22,037 bases of DNA, taken from IMG/VR virus record IMGVR_UViG_3300034198_006615, positions 1 through 22,037 of that record; one strand, written 5' to 3'. The position numbers and the translations under genes were made by a program. This document shows, piece by piece, positions 15,001 through 20,586 of the stretch. Each line of letters begins with the position of its first letter. The stretch's first letter is position 1. The DNA is from a virus. Below the pieces are notes generated by a model that saw only the letters and a program-made list of their open reading frames with translations, was not told the DNA's origin and did no database searches.

Positions 15001-17059
15001 CTGGAGAAAGCATTGCTGGTTGAACATCTCCAGCACCCTTTGGTCCAGGAACTTGGAATATTCCAGATGAAAGACCTAAGACTGGTTTTCCAGGAAGCAC
15101 TCCAGTTGTAGAAAATTGTCTTTGTTGTGAAATTGCCCTTGTATATGCAGCAGATAAAGAATTAACTGCATCTGCTTCAGATGTAAATGTTTGTATTAAC
15201 TTTGAATGAGTTTGATCAAGAGATGCTGCAACTGCTGCAGCCTGTAATTGTTCTTGAGTCATATAGGCTGTTTGTTCACCTAATACTTGACTTGATTCTC
15301 CTGCACGATTAAAAATATTTTTTACTGCAGAAAAACCTTTAATAATATTTGCAACACCATTGGCAAGCAAACCGAATGTCATCAAAAGAATTGGTCCAAG
15401 GCCAGCAAGAACTGTTGCCATTAAAACAACAAACTTCTTTGTTCCATCTCCAAGATTATTAAAATGCTTTAAAATATTTCCAACAAATTGAACTACTGGA
15501 GTAACTGCCTTTAAGAATTGCTCTCCAATTGGGGCTAATTGTGTTTTTAAATCTTGAACTTGTTTTTGGAATTTGTACATTGGAGAATCAGCAACTTTTT
15601 TCATTTCTCTTTCAGATAATATGGCAAGTTCTGCTGCTGTAGCATTTGCCAATCCTAGAACAGTTTGTGCTTGACTTCCTTGTTGAATTACATTTTGGAA
15701 CAATGTTGAAACACGGGCAAATTGAAACTTGCCAAACATCTTTTCAATTGCTTGTGCACGATTTAGTGGATCTAAAGTATTTAATGCAGTTGCTAAGTCT
15801 ACAACCATTTTCTTTGCATTACCAGCATCGCCTTGAACTAATGCTTGAAGATTAATTCCAAATCCAGAAAGCATAGTTGTTGCAGATTTTGTTGGATTAA
15901 TCATTGCTGCTAGAGCAGATTTAACAGTATTTGCTCCTTGTGCTGCACTAATACCACCTTCACGAAGTGCAGTCATAAAGAAGGCTAAATCTTTTACATT
16001 TCCTCCAAGTTGCTTAACAACTGGTGCAGCGATTGGGATAGCCGTTGTTAAATCATCAATATTTAAAATTGTTTGGTTTTCAACACCATTTAAAAAGTCT
16101 ATATTATTTGCGAGGTCTTTGGAAGCAACACCGAAGGTAGACGTAAGAGAAATTACAGTGTCTAATGCTTTTTGTTGATCTATACCTCCAAGAACAGAAA
16201 GCCTTGTCGCTTCATTTAATTGACTAATTAAATCTGTTCCAGTTTTTCCAGTAGCAGCAATTTTTGCAGCCAAGGCCATTGTATCTGATACTGAAACTCC
16301 ATATTGTGTAAACGTATCAGCCATTTTCTTGACATTTGAAAGGGCTTTTTGAGTATCTGCTGTTGTTGTAAACATGTCTCCATAGACACGCTTAAAATCA
16401 ATTGCTGCTTGCTCCATTTGCATAAATGTTTGTGCAGCCTTTGTTCCAAACATCATCAATGGTACTGTGAATCCAACAGTTAACTGACGTCCTGCCCATT
16501 GTGTATTTTTACCAAAGTTTAATAGGTTTGTTGATCCCTGTTTAAGGAGTTGATTTAAAATCTGTTGTTTTTGTGCAGCCAAGGCAGTCTTGGTTGACAA
16601 GTCATTCATATCAAGGCTTAAAGGGCGTACTGCGATACTTCTAATAGATCCGTTAGCATCTCTGCCTAACTTGATGTATTGTGTCTGTAAATCCTTTACA
16701 CGCTCTCTAGCAACCTTGCCAATAGTATCAAATTCAGACTTAAAAAGTTTTCCAAATGTTCTTGTTGCTGCACCAGTATATCTAAAATATTCTCCTGCTG
16801 AAAGTTTATTTTTTTCTAATGCATTTGTAAAGGATTCTGTTGTGCTTTGCACAGTTCTCATTGAAGCAGAGAATTTGCCTGTAAGGTTTATAGAGTTTAC
16901 AAGATTATTTTGTAAATTAAGCGATGCATTACTAGCAGCAGCACCGCCTTTAGCCATGGATGAGTGGAAGGCTGATATTTGACCTTGTAGTTGCTTTAGA
17001 TTTGCTAAAGCACCTGATGTGTCAATATTGACTTGAATATTAGACTGAATATCAGCCAC
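9002..17059 (-). CDS. Tape measure protein
   Basis: This is a 2685-residue protein starting at GTG (17059), with AAGAGGTG seven bases upstream. Residues about 183-540 form the TP901-type tape measure core (AGRQLTVGFTVPLMMFGTKA to MKKVADSPMYKF). Hydrophobic segments lie at about 541-570, at about 1173-1246, and in a glycine-zipper region at about 1433-1480 (GAVAGAMIGSAIPIPGIGT). A Pro-rich linker is at about 1837-1860, long coiled coils at about 2163-2273 and 2350-2410, and a (PT)n tract near 2550-2563. Two PAML(S/T)PGE motifs occur near residues 683 and 2613. It sets tail length and is ejected to help DNA cross the membrane. Length suggests a tail near 400 nm if the usual 1.5 angstroms per residue applies. 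No cell-wall hydrolase motif was seen. Confidence 0.95.
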   Translation of the reverse strand: MADIQSNIQVNIDTSGALANLKQLQGQISAFHSSMAKGGAAASNASLNLQNNLVNSINLTGKFSASMRTVQSTTESFTNALEKNKLSAGEYFRYTGAATRTFGKLFKSEFDTIGKVARERVKDLQTQYIKLGRDANGSIRSIAVRPLSLDMNDLSTKTALAAQKQQILNQLLKQGSTNLLNFGKNTQWAGRQLTVGFTVPLMMFGTKAAQTFMQMEQAAIDFKRVYGDMFTTTADTQKALSNVKKMADTFTQYGVSVSDTMALAAKIAATGKTGTDLISQLNEATRLSVLGGIDQQKALDTVISLTSTFGVASKDLANNIDFLNGVENQTILNIDDLTTAIPIAAPVVKQLGGNVKDLAFFMTALREGGISAAQGANTVKSALAAMINPTKSATTMLSGFGINLQALVQGDAGNAKKMVVDLATALNTLDPLNRAQAIEKMFGKFQFARVSTLFQNVIQQGSQAQTVLGLANATAAELAILSEREMKKVADSPMYKFQKQVQDLKTQLAPIGEQFLKAVTPVVQFVGNILKHFNNLGDGTKKFVVLMATVLAGLGPILLMTFGLLANGVANIIKGFSAVKNIFNRAGESSQVLGEQTAYMTQEQLQAAAVAASLDQTHSKLIQTFTSEADAVNSLSAAYTRAISQQRQFSTTGVLPGKPVLGLSSGIFQVPGPKGAGDVQPAMLSPGEAVIPADKVSKYGTLINGIMNGTIPGYIKGNIKGIPLRQLDVGDESFHMPFTSKTNMDEIQRLVNGLVSGPESVAGASNIVKDTLVRFAEETKISAKDFIQELRITAKELHDTELSAHKLNKIVSANDPNKKIVGHSASEAGVSSTVKKQMEDEGRKAEYERAKAIADNTQANMRAQFGNKISEGSYNQMSQVDRAHGVALSNTDKGLQAGWSTDVWTAQSRMENEMSDTLAKNDEARKLYFEKLKQSGASEADQLEIRRKITENLALNEHELQIQSNVLGSMLDDTKFMASENKKKSSFEKTATGTMYSASARLDLPATPENSSDLSPNRIQRGLTRLRTQRYQRNPGEDKTKFVQVADDVSTSILTRLKDKFRTQSPSKETENIGEDVGQGLANGIKNKQGTVESAAKEVGANAISAMEQGTTQSGAKRVRRVAASTQGAPGQVQIYNPDALAPEGAKLLPIVSKNMPKENWYSKLGSKMKASASGISAGTLSQKAFGVASIASFGSMLPGVMGQLSQKIAMLAAVIGSIAPLMSNKFGQIGIAVAATVGVMMKLRQEFNSTRDATMKLHQALGPSTSSIRGLSVFSKRVSAGEAMDRQRADSLKIYSTQTGKTTFGEAYVQSSAGKDLLAAAQKGIAGGNKKEAAEQIKNQLLSAVTSGAITTAEASSIAGNISAKLGDAGLGVKLRAEITDLVGPNGENLSKDPLGVRMRLMDEQSKQADRSMKTLGNNKFGGMMATGTMQKVSIGSMALGGAVAGAMIGSAIPIPGIGTAVGAATGAIIGAIGGYFANKANNKQIAAMAGAAVATQKIALEQNKEAVDSLDLYYQKLVAQYQLEGNITKQKEAQAAWDKQRNELVSKAATINQNIIDSYNKAGSNQEALLNGAKNAVKDKYKGTDSAAFVDIAQKQLADARKSGGLNSGQEYILTLKMSTGEIDPAQLMNLIDPKNKVQTQKVMTIITKFGGTTANQMSQVMSMFVDQNGNTKPALQQQLITQLSLAKDDATAQKILTLFGDIAKGAAIYSADVAVNYYEKDSAAQAHLQAIFDSINGSKSLSSTILLTIDSKLKGSIDPTYFDKLSKNDKLIYSKTVETLINIPPAQIMGSDSYKKWLTETGAHGGADYSKKLSDVALIAKYIQDMGWASTQAHDRTAPPPSGPQGSGSNNPPAAAPLDDIIKRLRDVRQLQIALTTGWNESWKAMDKYFSYNKKTQQVVMSSSLSSKKGEFMGLGQQLRKQGANEQLIDFITGLSPEDYKKYQNKLFTIQKDGSIKLAIEGKKLNTALSTIAVGNFENTQEKFITSIKNQSVALTKLTGLGYTTAEAYNALSDAEFAAAVASGTQTDADIKAAMAKQRIQIALQKQTDQQRAANEYLTKVKDALDNEKAYTKLASVLKSIGYSTETIATILGDDNLAQGFIQKLNAGKLDAQSIANALKQIQDTQVQNTVTKLQSGDISGAFQPGYDAANKLFDIKSRMLDMEYAGTLKNDQLAIDGAQENIKLEQDLIDSKNVEIKAEQALIDEKQKAVDAANQLIANQQIRDDKLSHDLKLMDHAAQAINDKYDTQTKALSEISTINDQIVSSQKSQLTLADAITSGDISAAAKAAQDMRAQEATTALSSQQKSIDVARQYELSKLTNDEGKTRVQIEQEQWTISETIYGIQQGALKTAQDALDAENLKMKALQTQLTTLNDELDKRNKLLKDAQDTLDADNKKLATAKENLKVLGLTKTEWDDMKLKIDAAQLANDKTMKASLAGALATGKIVESTWTSIVDALSQYMGADGSTITTKEIHEIVNKIVTEFSSTGTPPSTSTADQELLASQKDYDSYTTRAENARKDGDNGLANSILFAQKAKYPNGRPGSSSTPTPTPTPTPTPTPIPKEPVLPHGALSAYAISSGGLIPKYLASGGFAMKAIGTDTVPAMLTPGEFIVTKYGVDNFGVNNLRAINEGTKNINGDSVYNYSLSVNVNSSNAQPDDIANAVMVQLQRIEQQKIRGQRV
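9369..9410 (-). repeat. Hexanucleotide tandem repeat encoding (PT)n in the tape measure
   Basis: Seven consecutive 6-base units are present on the plus strand: four identical GGCGTA, then GGAGTA, GGCGTT and GGAGTT. They encode alternating Pro-Thr on the minus strand, continuing into an Ile-Pro unit. The tract separates the C-terminal coiled coils from the final PAMLTPGE domain and is probably a flexible linker. Changes by whole units would keep the frame. Confidence 0.85.
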
Positions 17060-17066
17060 TCACTAG

Positions 17067-17074
17067 CACCTCTT
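17067..17074 (-). promoter_or_regulatory. Ribosome binding site deciding the GTG start of the tape measure
   Basis: AAGAGGTG on the minus strand lies seven bases before the GTG at 17059. No in-frame ATG gives a better placed start, so this site decides the N-terminus VADIQSN (Met-initiated). Confidence 0.7.
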
Positions 17075-17088
17075 TATTATTTTATTTT

Positions 17089-17409
17089 TTAGTTTGTCAA
17101 ACCAAGTAGGGATGCCTCTTGCAACTTAATGCCTGATGCTTCTTCTACAATTTGATAAACTGCTGGAAGATCTAGGTTCTCTTCAAGAGCCTTTTGATCC
17201 TTTGCCAATTCTGGGTCATATTGCTGCATAGCAATTACAACACATTCCATTAGCAAATTCATAGACTTATCATTATCTTCTGCGACCTTAGCAATTCCCT
17301 CAAACTTCTTCATAAATGGACGAAGAAGAGAAATCTTAAGTGGTCGCACCTTAATTTCTGTTCCATCAATCATTTTAACTGTTTTTGTTTCATTAACAGT
17401 TGTTGCCAT
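17089..17409 (-). CDS. Short tail assembly chaperone (G-like), paralogue of the longer one
   Basis: This 106-residue protein lies directly upstream of the tape measure. It aligns along its length with the first 95 residues of the upstream 225-residue protein: both begin MAT, keep GTE at the same distance, then xVxPLKIxxLRxFM, a MECV/IECV helix, and FDL/LDL before YxIx(E/D)xAxGIK. It lacks the C-terminal T domain. In siphophages the short G form coats the tape measure during tail tube assembly. An AAAGGAGG ribosome binding site and an extended -10 site precede it, so it is probably made in larger amounts than the long form. No frameshift continuation exists: only 29 bases separate its stop from the tape measure. 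Confidence 0.85.
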   Translation of the reverse strand: MATTVNETKTVKMIDGTEIKVRPLKISLLRPFMKKFEGIAKVAEDNDKSMNLLMECVVIAMQQYDPELAKDQKALEENLDLPAVYQIVEEASGIKLQEASLLGLTN

Positions 17410-17415
17410 TAGTTT

Positions 17416-17423
17416 CCTCCTTT
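17416..17423 (-). promoter_or_regulatory. Strong ribosome binding site of the short chaperone
   Basis: AAAGGAGG on the minus strand, six bases before the ATG at 17409. Its strength contrasts with the complete absence of a Shine-Dalgarno sequence before the long paralogue. Confidence 0.75.
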
Positions 17424-17437
17424 AAAGGTTAATACCA

Positions 17438-17446
17438 ATTATAGCA
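17438..17446 (-). promoter_or_regulatory. Extended -10 promoter-like site before the short chaperone
   Basis: The minus strand reads TGCTATAAT in the 41-base gap between the two chaperone genes. Initiation about seven bases downstream would give a leader of roughly 20-25 bases carrying the AAAGGAGG site. No convincing -35 hexamer lies at the usual distance. It could drive the short chaperone, the tape measure and the tail-tip genes. Confidence 0.55.
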
Positions 17447-17457
17447 TATCCTATGCT
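17443..17457. repeat. Inverted repeat overlapping the promoter-like site
   Basis: AGCATA and TATGCT, six bases each, are separated by three bases and form a perfect inverted repeat. It spans the stop codon of the long chaperone and the first bases of the TGCTATAAT box. It could be a small operator or a chance palindrome; there is no U tract, so it is not a terminator. Confidence 0.4.
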
Positions 17458-18128
17458 GTAATTTCTTCATAATCTAACCCCATGCCGATACCAAAACCAG
17501 CCTGTGCAGCCTTTCTTCCAGTAAGTGTTGTTATATCGTTTGAGCCTTTACCTTTATATAAAATTCTATTTTTCATTTCTTCCCAAGCATCTTCTTTACC
17601 GCTTTGAGAATCAAGATCAACTCCTTGAATTGCTGCAAGAAACTTTTTTTCCTGATAATCTAAATCTCTTTGAGTACTTAATGTTGTGACAAGTTCTGGC
17701 ATAGACATACAATTTTCTAATTCTTCATAATTTTTCCATTTTCCAAGTCTAAATATTTCTGCTTCTAATTTTGCTAAATCTACATCTTCCCAACTTGAAC
17801 CATTGTCAGAAGGGGTATTAGAAATTTCATCTTCATTTGCATCAAACTTAATTCCACCAGCATAGTCAATAATAGAGTAGATTGTTTTTAAATCAAAATT
17901 GTCTTCTATTTCTTCTATTGAATTAGATATTTTTGGATAAAATTGTTTCATGCATATTCTTACACATTCTATCAAAACCATCATAATTTCATCATCTGTT
18001 TTTGCATTTTTCATAAAAGAAAATGCATCCATAAATTCACGTAAATATTTAATTTTTAATGGAGAGACTTCTAATTCTGTTCCATTATAAAGATGTACCC
18101 TGTGTATTTTAATAACTTCTGTAGCCAT
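17451..18128 (-). CDS. Long tail assembly chaperone (GT-like, unfused from any frameshift)
   Basis: This is a 225-residue protein. Residues 1 to about 95 are the G-like domain shared with the 106-residue paralogue downstream. After a linker (NTPSDNGSSWEDVD), residues about 113-225 form the T-like domain seen in actinophage chaperones: LAKLEAEIFRLGKWKNYEEL, a YQEKKFLAAIQGVDLD helix, and the ending GFGIGMGLDYEEITA. In lambda-type phages G-T is made by -1 frameshifting; here it is one open frame, and no slippery heptamer is seen at the domain junction. The start at 18128 is confirmed by alignment with the paralogue's N-terminus. No Shine-Dalgarno sequence precedes it, and an extended -10 box ends seven bases upstream, suggesting a leaderless mRNA. 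Confidence 0.85.
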   Translation of the reverse strand: MATEVIKIHRVHLYNGTELEVSPLKIKYLREFMDAFSFMKNAKTDDEIMMVLIECVRICMKQFYPKISNSIEEIEDNFDLKTIYSIIDYAGGIKFDANEDEISNTPSDNGSSWEDVDLAKLEAEIFRLGKWKNYEELENCMSMPELVTTLSTQRDLDYQEKKFLAAIQGVDLDSQSGKEDAWEEMKNRILYKGKGSNDITTLTGRKAAQAGFGIGMGLDYEEITA

Positions 18129-18135
18129 TATATAA

Positions 18136-18144
18136 AGTATACCA
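18136..18144 (-). promoter_or_regulatory. Extended -10 site placed for leaderless transcription of the long chaperone
   Basis: The minus strand reads TGGTATACT, then seven bases (TTATATA), then the ATG at 18128. Bacterial transcripts usually begin about seven bases after the -10 element, which puts the first base at the start codon. The site follows directly after the U tract of the major tail protein terminator. No -35 is visible; the region that would hold it is the terminator stem. Confidence 0.6.
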
Positions 18145-18148
18145 CTTC

Positions 18149-18180
18149 AAAAAAAATGCCCTCCCGAAGGAGAGCATTTT
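18149..18180 (-). terminator. Rho-independent terminator after the major tail protein gene
   Basis: In the minus-strand RNA a 12-base-pair stem (18180-18169 with 18164-18153) closes a UUCG tetraloop flanked by C-G and runs into eight consecutive U residues (18156-18149). One stem pair is G-U, which would be a C-A mismatch on the plus strand, so the structure serves minus-strand transcripts. It follows the major tail protein stop by about 18 bases. Confidence 0.92.
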
Positions 18181-18198
18181 CCTATCTAAAATATTAGA

Positions 18199-18858
18199 TT
18201 ATGCGATTACACGGTCAACGATCTTACCATAAGAACCGTTATCAATTGGAAGCATACGGAATGAAACAGCAAATTCTGTTGCTGCGTCACGCTTTGCTGC
18301 TACTGTTACGTTGTCAATTGACAATGCACGGTATCCAACATAGATACGCTCCTTATGTACTGAAGGATCTCCAGTTCCTGGTCCGACTGCAACAATACCT
18401 CTTTCCAGAGGAACTGCTCCTAGTTCTCCAGACTGTAGATCAAGTTCTTCAGAACCTGCTCCAACACCTGTACCAGTTGCAATTTCTGCCTTATCGGCAT
18501 CTGCTGCTGCGATTGAAACAAGAAGGTTTTCGAGGGTTGCTTCAGCAAATTGTGTTGCCATTGTAACCTTCATACCTTGCTTGAACAAACGAGCAACGTC
18601 AAGAACCTGATCAACCTTAACTTCACCGAAGTCAGGCATGAACTGTAGTTCAAGACCATTAGATGTGTATCCAACGTTACGCCAATCTGTAACGGTTAAT
18701 GCTTCTGTAGCAAGAGTTTCCTTGTAAGATTCTCCAGCAACGAAATCTGGTAGATCACCTTCGCCGATGCTACCTGACAAAGAACCATTAAATGTGTAAA
18801 GTGCTGCTGCACCCACGATAATGTTGTTCGATGTACCACGACTATAGTTATTAGCCAT
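18199..18858 (-). CDS. Major tail (tube) protein
   Basis: This is a 219-residue protein. N-terminal MANNYSRGTSNNIIVGAAAL and the internal VTDWRNVGYTSNGLELQFMP strand pair match actinophage-type tail tube subunits, in which a beta-sandwich hexamer stacks into the tail tube. The C-terminus (FAVSFRMLPIDNGSYGKIVD) fits the last strands. Between about residues 130 and 165 lies a Gly/Ala-rich acidic loop (ATGTGVGAGSEELDL) that could project from the tube. It has its own promoter-like site, an AGAGGTG ribosome binding site and a strong terminator, as expected for the most abundant tail protein. Base composition differs from neighbours: row 18361-18420 has 31 G+C of 60 and row 18661-18720 has 25, against about 18 in sampled hub sequence. 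Confidence 0.92.
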   Translation of the reverse strand: MANNYSRGTSNNIIVGAAALYTFNGSLSGSIGEGDLPDFVAGESYKETLATEALTVTDWRNVGYTSNGLELQFMPDFGEVKVDQVLDVARLFKQGMKVTMATQFAEATLENLLVSIAAADADKAEIATGTGVGAGSEELDLQSGELGAVPLERGIVAVGPGTGDPSVHKERIYVGYRALSIDNVTVAAKRDAATEFAVSFRMLPIDNGSYGKIVDRVIA

Positions 18859-18919
18859 ATTTATTTCACCTCTTCTTGTATATTAATATATTAAGTTGTA
18901 GGCGTGTTTCCTCAGTATA

Positions 18920-18928
18920 AGTATAACA
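18920..18928 (-). promoter_or_regulatory. Extended -10 promoter-like site of the major tail protein gene
   Basis: The minus strand reads TGTTATACT in the 80-base gap before the major tail protein, immediately followed by a second TTATACT-like copy. Initiation around 18913 would give a leader of about 55 bases that contains GAGGTG. A TTGACT lies upstream, but at about 24 bases it is too far to be a standard -35. Confidence 0.6.
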
Positions 18929-18938
18929 GCCTTTTTTA

Positions 18939-19469
18939 TTATTCTGGTAAGTCAAAATCTTCTTCTGGAAGTCTTCCCTGATGCCAGTCATAATCGATTA
19001 TTATTTTATTTGCTGCATAAGTTCTAGCCGTTCCAAAATCAATAATATCTCTAGTTTCTTGTAAATGGTAAACCTTAAAATTATGGAAATATATTGGCTT
19101 TGTTTTTGCATCTAGGTTTTCTTTATTTTTTAAATACCAAGCATTTATATCTTGTGCTGAATCATCTCCACGATCAAGTACCTGCTGAACCATTCCAACA
19201 ATATCTGTTAATACAGCATAGTCTTGTGAATAAAAATAATACAAAACTTGTTCACATTTTATATGAGGAAATTGCTTTCTTGATAATCTAAACATTCTGT
19301 CGTATACAGCAAACTTTCCTCCGCCATCAGGAAATGAAGATGTTAAAGCATCTAAGTCTGTTGGTAGTGATGGGAAAAATCTAAGTGTTGTTTGATCATT
19401 AAACAATTGATTTACCTTTTCGGCAAGATACTCGTTGATAACTGTAGGTGGATGATATATGTTGGCCAT
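18939..19469 (-). CDS. Tail terminator/tail completion protein
   Basis: This is a 176-residue protein directly before the major tail protein, the usual place of the lambda gpU-type tail terminator that caps the tube and joins it to the neck. Features are MANIYHPPTVINEYLAEKVN (N-terminal helix), RFFPSLPTDLDAL, a strand set around FAVYDRMFRLSRKQFPHIKC, and YYFYSQDYAVLTDIVGMVQQ. A C-terminal strand NKIIIDYDW precedes an acidic tail. The alpha/beta pattern fits, but family similarity is weak and order is the main support. The start overlaps the preceding stop as GCATAATGG, without a clear Shine-Dalgarno sequence. Confidence 0.7.
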   Translation of the reverse strand: MANIYHPPTVINEYLAEKVNQLFNDQTTLRFFPSLPTDLDALTSSFPDGGGKFAVYDRMFRLSRKQFPHIKCEQVLYYFYSQDYAVLTDIVGMVQQVLDRGDDSAQDINAWYLKNKENLDAKTKPIYFHNFKVYHLQETRDIIDFGTARTYAANKIIIDYDWHQGRLPEEDFDLPE

Positions 19470-20143
19470 TATGCTATCCCCGCATTAGCAATCCATTTAT
19501 ATCCAGTTGAAACCCCAGCAGACCTACCAGACCTTTTTCCTATTGATAGGTTTTGCTTATAAGCAATTGGATTTTCTAAATAATCTGCAATACCACTTGA
19601 CATCAAAAAAGCCTGAGTAAAATAAAAATTAAAAAATTCATCAAAAACTTTTTCGTAGGAACCTCTAACTTGCTGTCCTCCAGGGTCGGTGATAGTAATT
19701 GGTTTGCGTGTAAAAACTTGTTCTCCGTTATCATTAAAGGCTAAGACACTTCCCTTTTTAGGTTTAATAATAACTGGTGTTGCATTTTCCATAATTTCTG
19801 CTTTATTATAAAATGGAACATCTGAACCAGGCTTGATAGATTCTGATTGTCTAAAATAAGATTTAAATGATAATCCAAGATTGCTTGTTGTATACTCTAC
19901 ATCATAAAGTCTTGCTGATGGGCTTCCTGTCTCCATCCACTCATATATGTGATGAAGGGCTTTAGGGTTTGATCTAGCGTTAGAATCAACATATTGTTTT
20001 AGTAGTTCAATTGTATTAGAACCGACATTACTTAAAAATACCTTTTTACCACTTTGAATACCTTCAAGAAATCCCAAGGAATATTCAATAATATTGTTCA
20101 TTTCTTTTGTAAACAAAGAGTCATTAAATTTAGCAGTAATCAT
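19469..20143 (-). CDS. Neck protein, HK97 gp10-like
   Basis: This 224-residue protein lies between the head closure protein and the tail terminator. Its layout suits the HK97-gp10-like family: an N-terminal helical part (EYSLGFLEGIQSGKKVFLSN, IELLKQYVDSNARSNP), then HHIYEWMETGSPSARLYDVE, beta strands (LGLSFKSYFRQSES; TPVIIKPKKGSVLAFND), and a final helix (KVFDEFFNFYFTQAFLMSSG). The protein is longer than the roughly 120-150 residues common for that family; the C-terminal Ser/Gly-rich tail (SIGKRSGRSAGVSTGY) accounts for part of this. ATG and the upstream TGA overlap as ATGA, showing translational coupling. Confidence 0.65.
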   Translation of the reverse strand: MITAKFNDSLFTKEMNNIIEYSLGFLEGIQSGKKVFLSNVGSNTIELLKQYVDSNARSNPKALHHIYEWMETGSPSARLYDVEYTTSNLGLSFKSYFRQSESIKPGSDVPFYNKAEIMENATPVIIKPKKGSVLAFNDNGEQVFTRKPITITDPGGQQVRGSYEKVFDEFFNFYFTQAFLMSSGIADYLENPIAYKQNLSIGKRSGRSAGVSTGYKWIANAGIA

Positions 20144-20586
20144 ACGTCATTTACCTGGTTTTCTGATCTTCTAATAATTATATTATAAAACTCAATATTT
20201 CCCATAGGTCCAACATATGGATGTTGTGTTGCTATTTCATAAAGAGTTGATTTTCCTGCACGAACTCCATCAGTTTCAATATAAACAGGATTTCCAGATG
20301 AGTCACGAATATTTGTAACAATTACATTTGTCAAACCATTACCAGATCCTCTATCAGATATTCTAATATCATTTTTTACTCTACCGATCAATAATTGATC
20401 TTTTGTAATATTAATATTTGGAGTAACTTCTTCTTTAAATACTGTTCCTGCTGCAGTGACGCTACAAGCAATTGTTTTATCTAATATCCATTGTTTTTTA
20501 ACAGTTCCATATTGTCCTTGTTCAACAATTGGATAGTATACATCCGCTTGCATGGGAAACATGAAGTCTGTTGATTCGCATAACAT
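20140..20586 (-). CDS. Head closure (stopper) protein
   Basis: This 148-residue, beta-rich protein follows the adaptor gene. It fits the SPP1 gp16/HK97-type head closure pattern: an N-terminal strand series (QADVYYPIVEQGQYGTVKKQ, KTIACSVTA), DQLLIGRVKNDIRIS, VIVTNIRDSSGNPVYIETDG, and a C-terminal FYNIIIRRSENQ strand. These proteins plug the portal channel after DNA packaging. The first ATG at 20586 overlaps the adaptor stop (TAATG); in-frame ATGs at codons 9 and 12 are alternatives, but the overlap and a CAGGA upstream favour the first. The assignment depends on order and on strand pattern. Confidence 0.65.
   Translation of the reverse strand: MLCESTDFMFPMQADVYYPIVEQGQYGTVKKQWILDKTIACSVTAAGTVFKEEVTPNINITKDQLLIGRVKNDIRISDRGSGNGLTNVIVTNIRDSSGNPVYIETDGVRAGKSTLYEIATQHPYVGPMGNIEFYNIIIRRSENQVNDV

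Noticed and set aside
17084-17090. AAAAAAT heptamer as a frameshift slippery site of the short chaperone
   Set aside because: It starts at the end of the stop codon and lies in the 29-base gap before the tape measure; there is no T-domain frame for a shift to enter.
18201-18566. 121-residue plus-strand frame opposite the major tail protein
   Set aside because: Leucine/glutamine-rich antisense translation of a clearly coding strand, with no start signal; typical shadow. The other plus-strand frames (for example at 5966, 9702, 12777, 16590 and 21592) were rejected for the same reason.
18883-18894. TTAATATATTAA palindrome in the major tail protein leader
   Set aside because: It consists only of A and T in an AT-rich gap, so chance is likely; no second copy was noticed at the other promoter-like sites.
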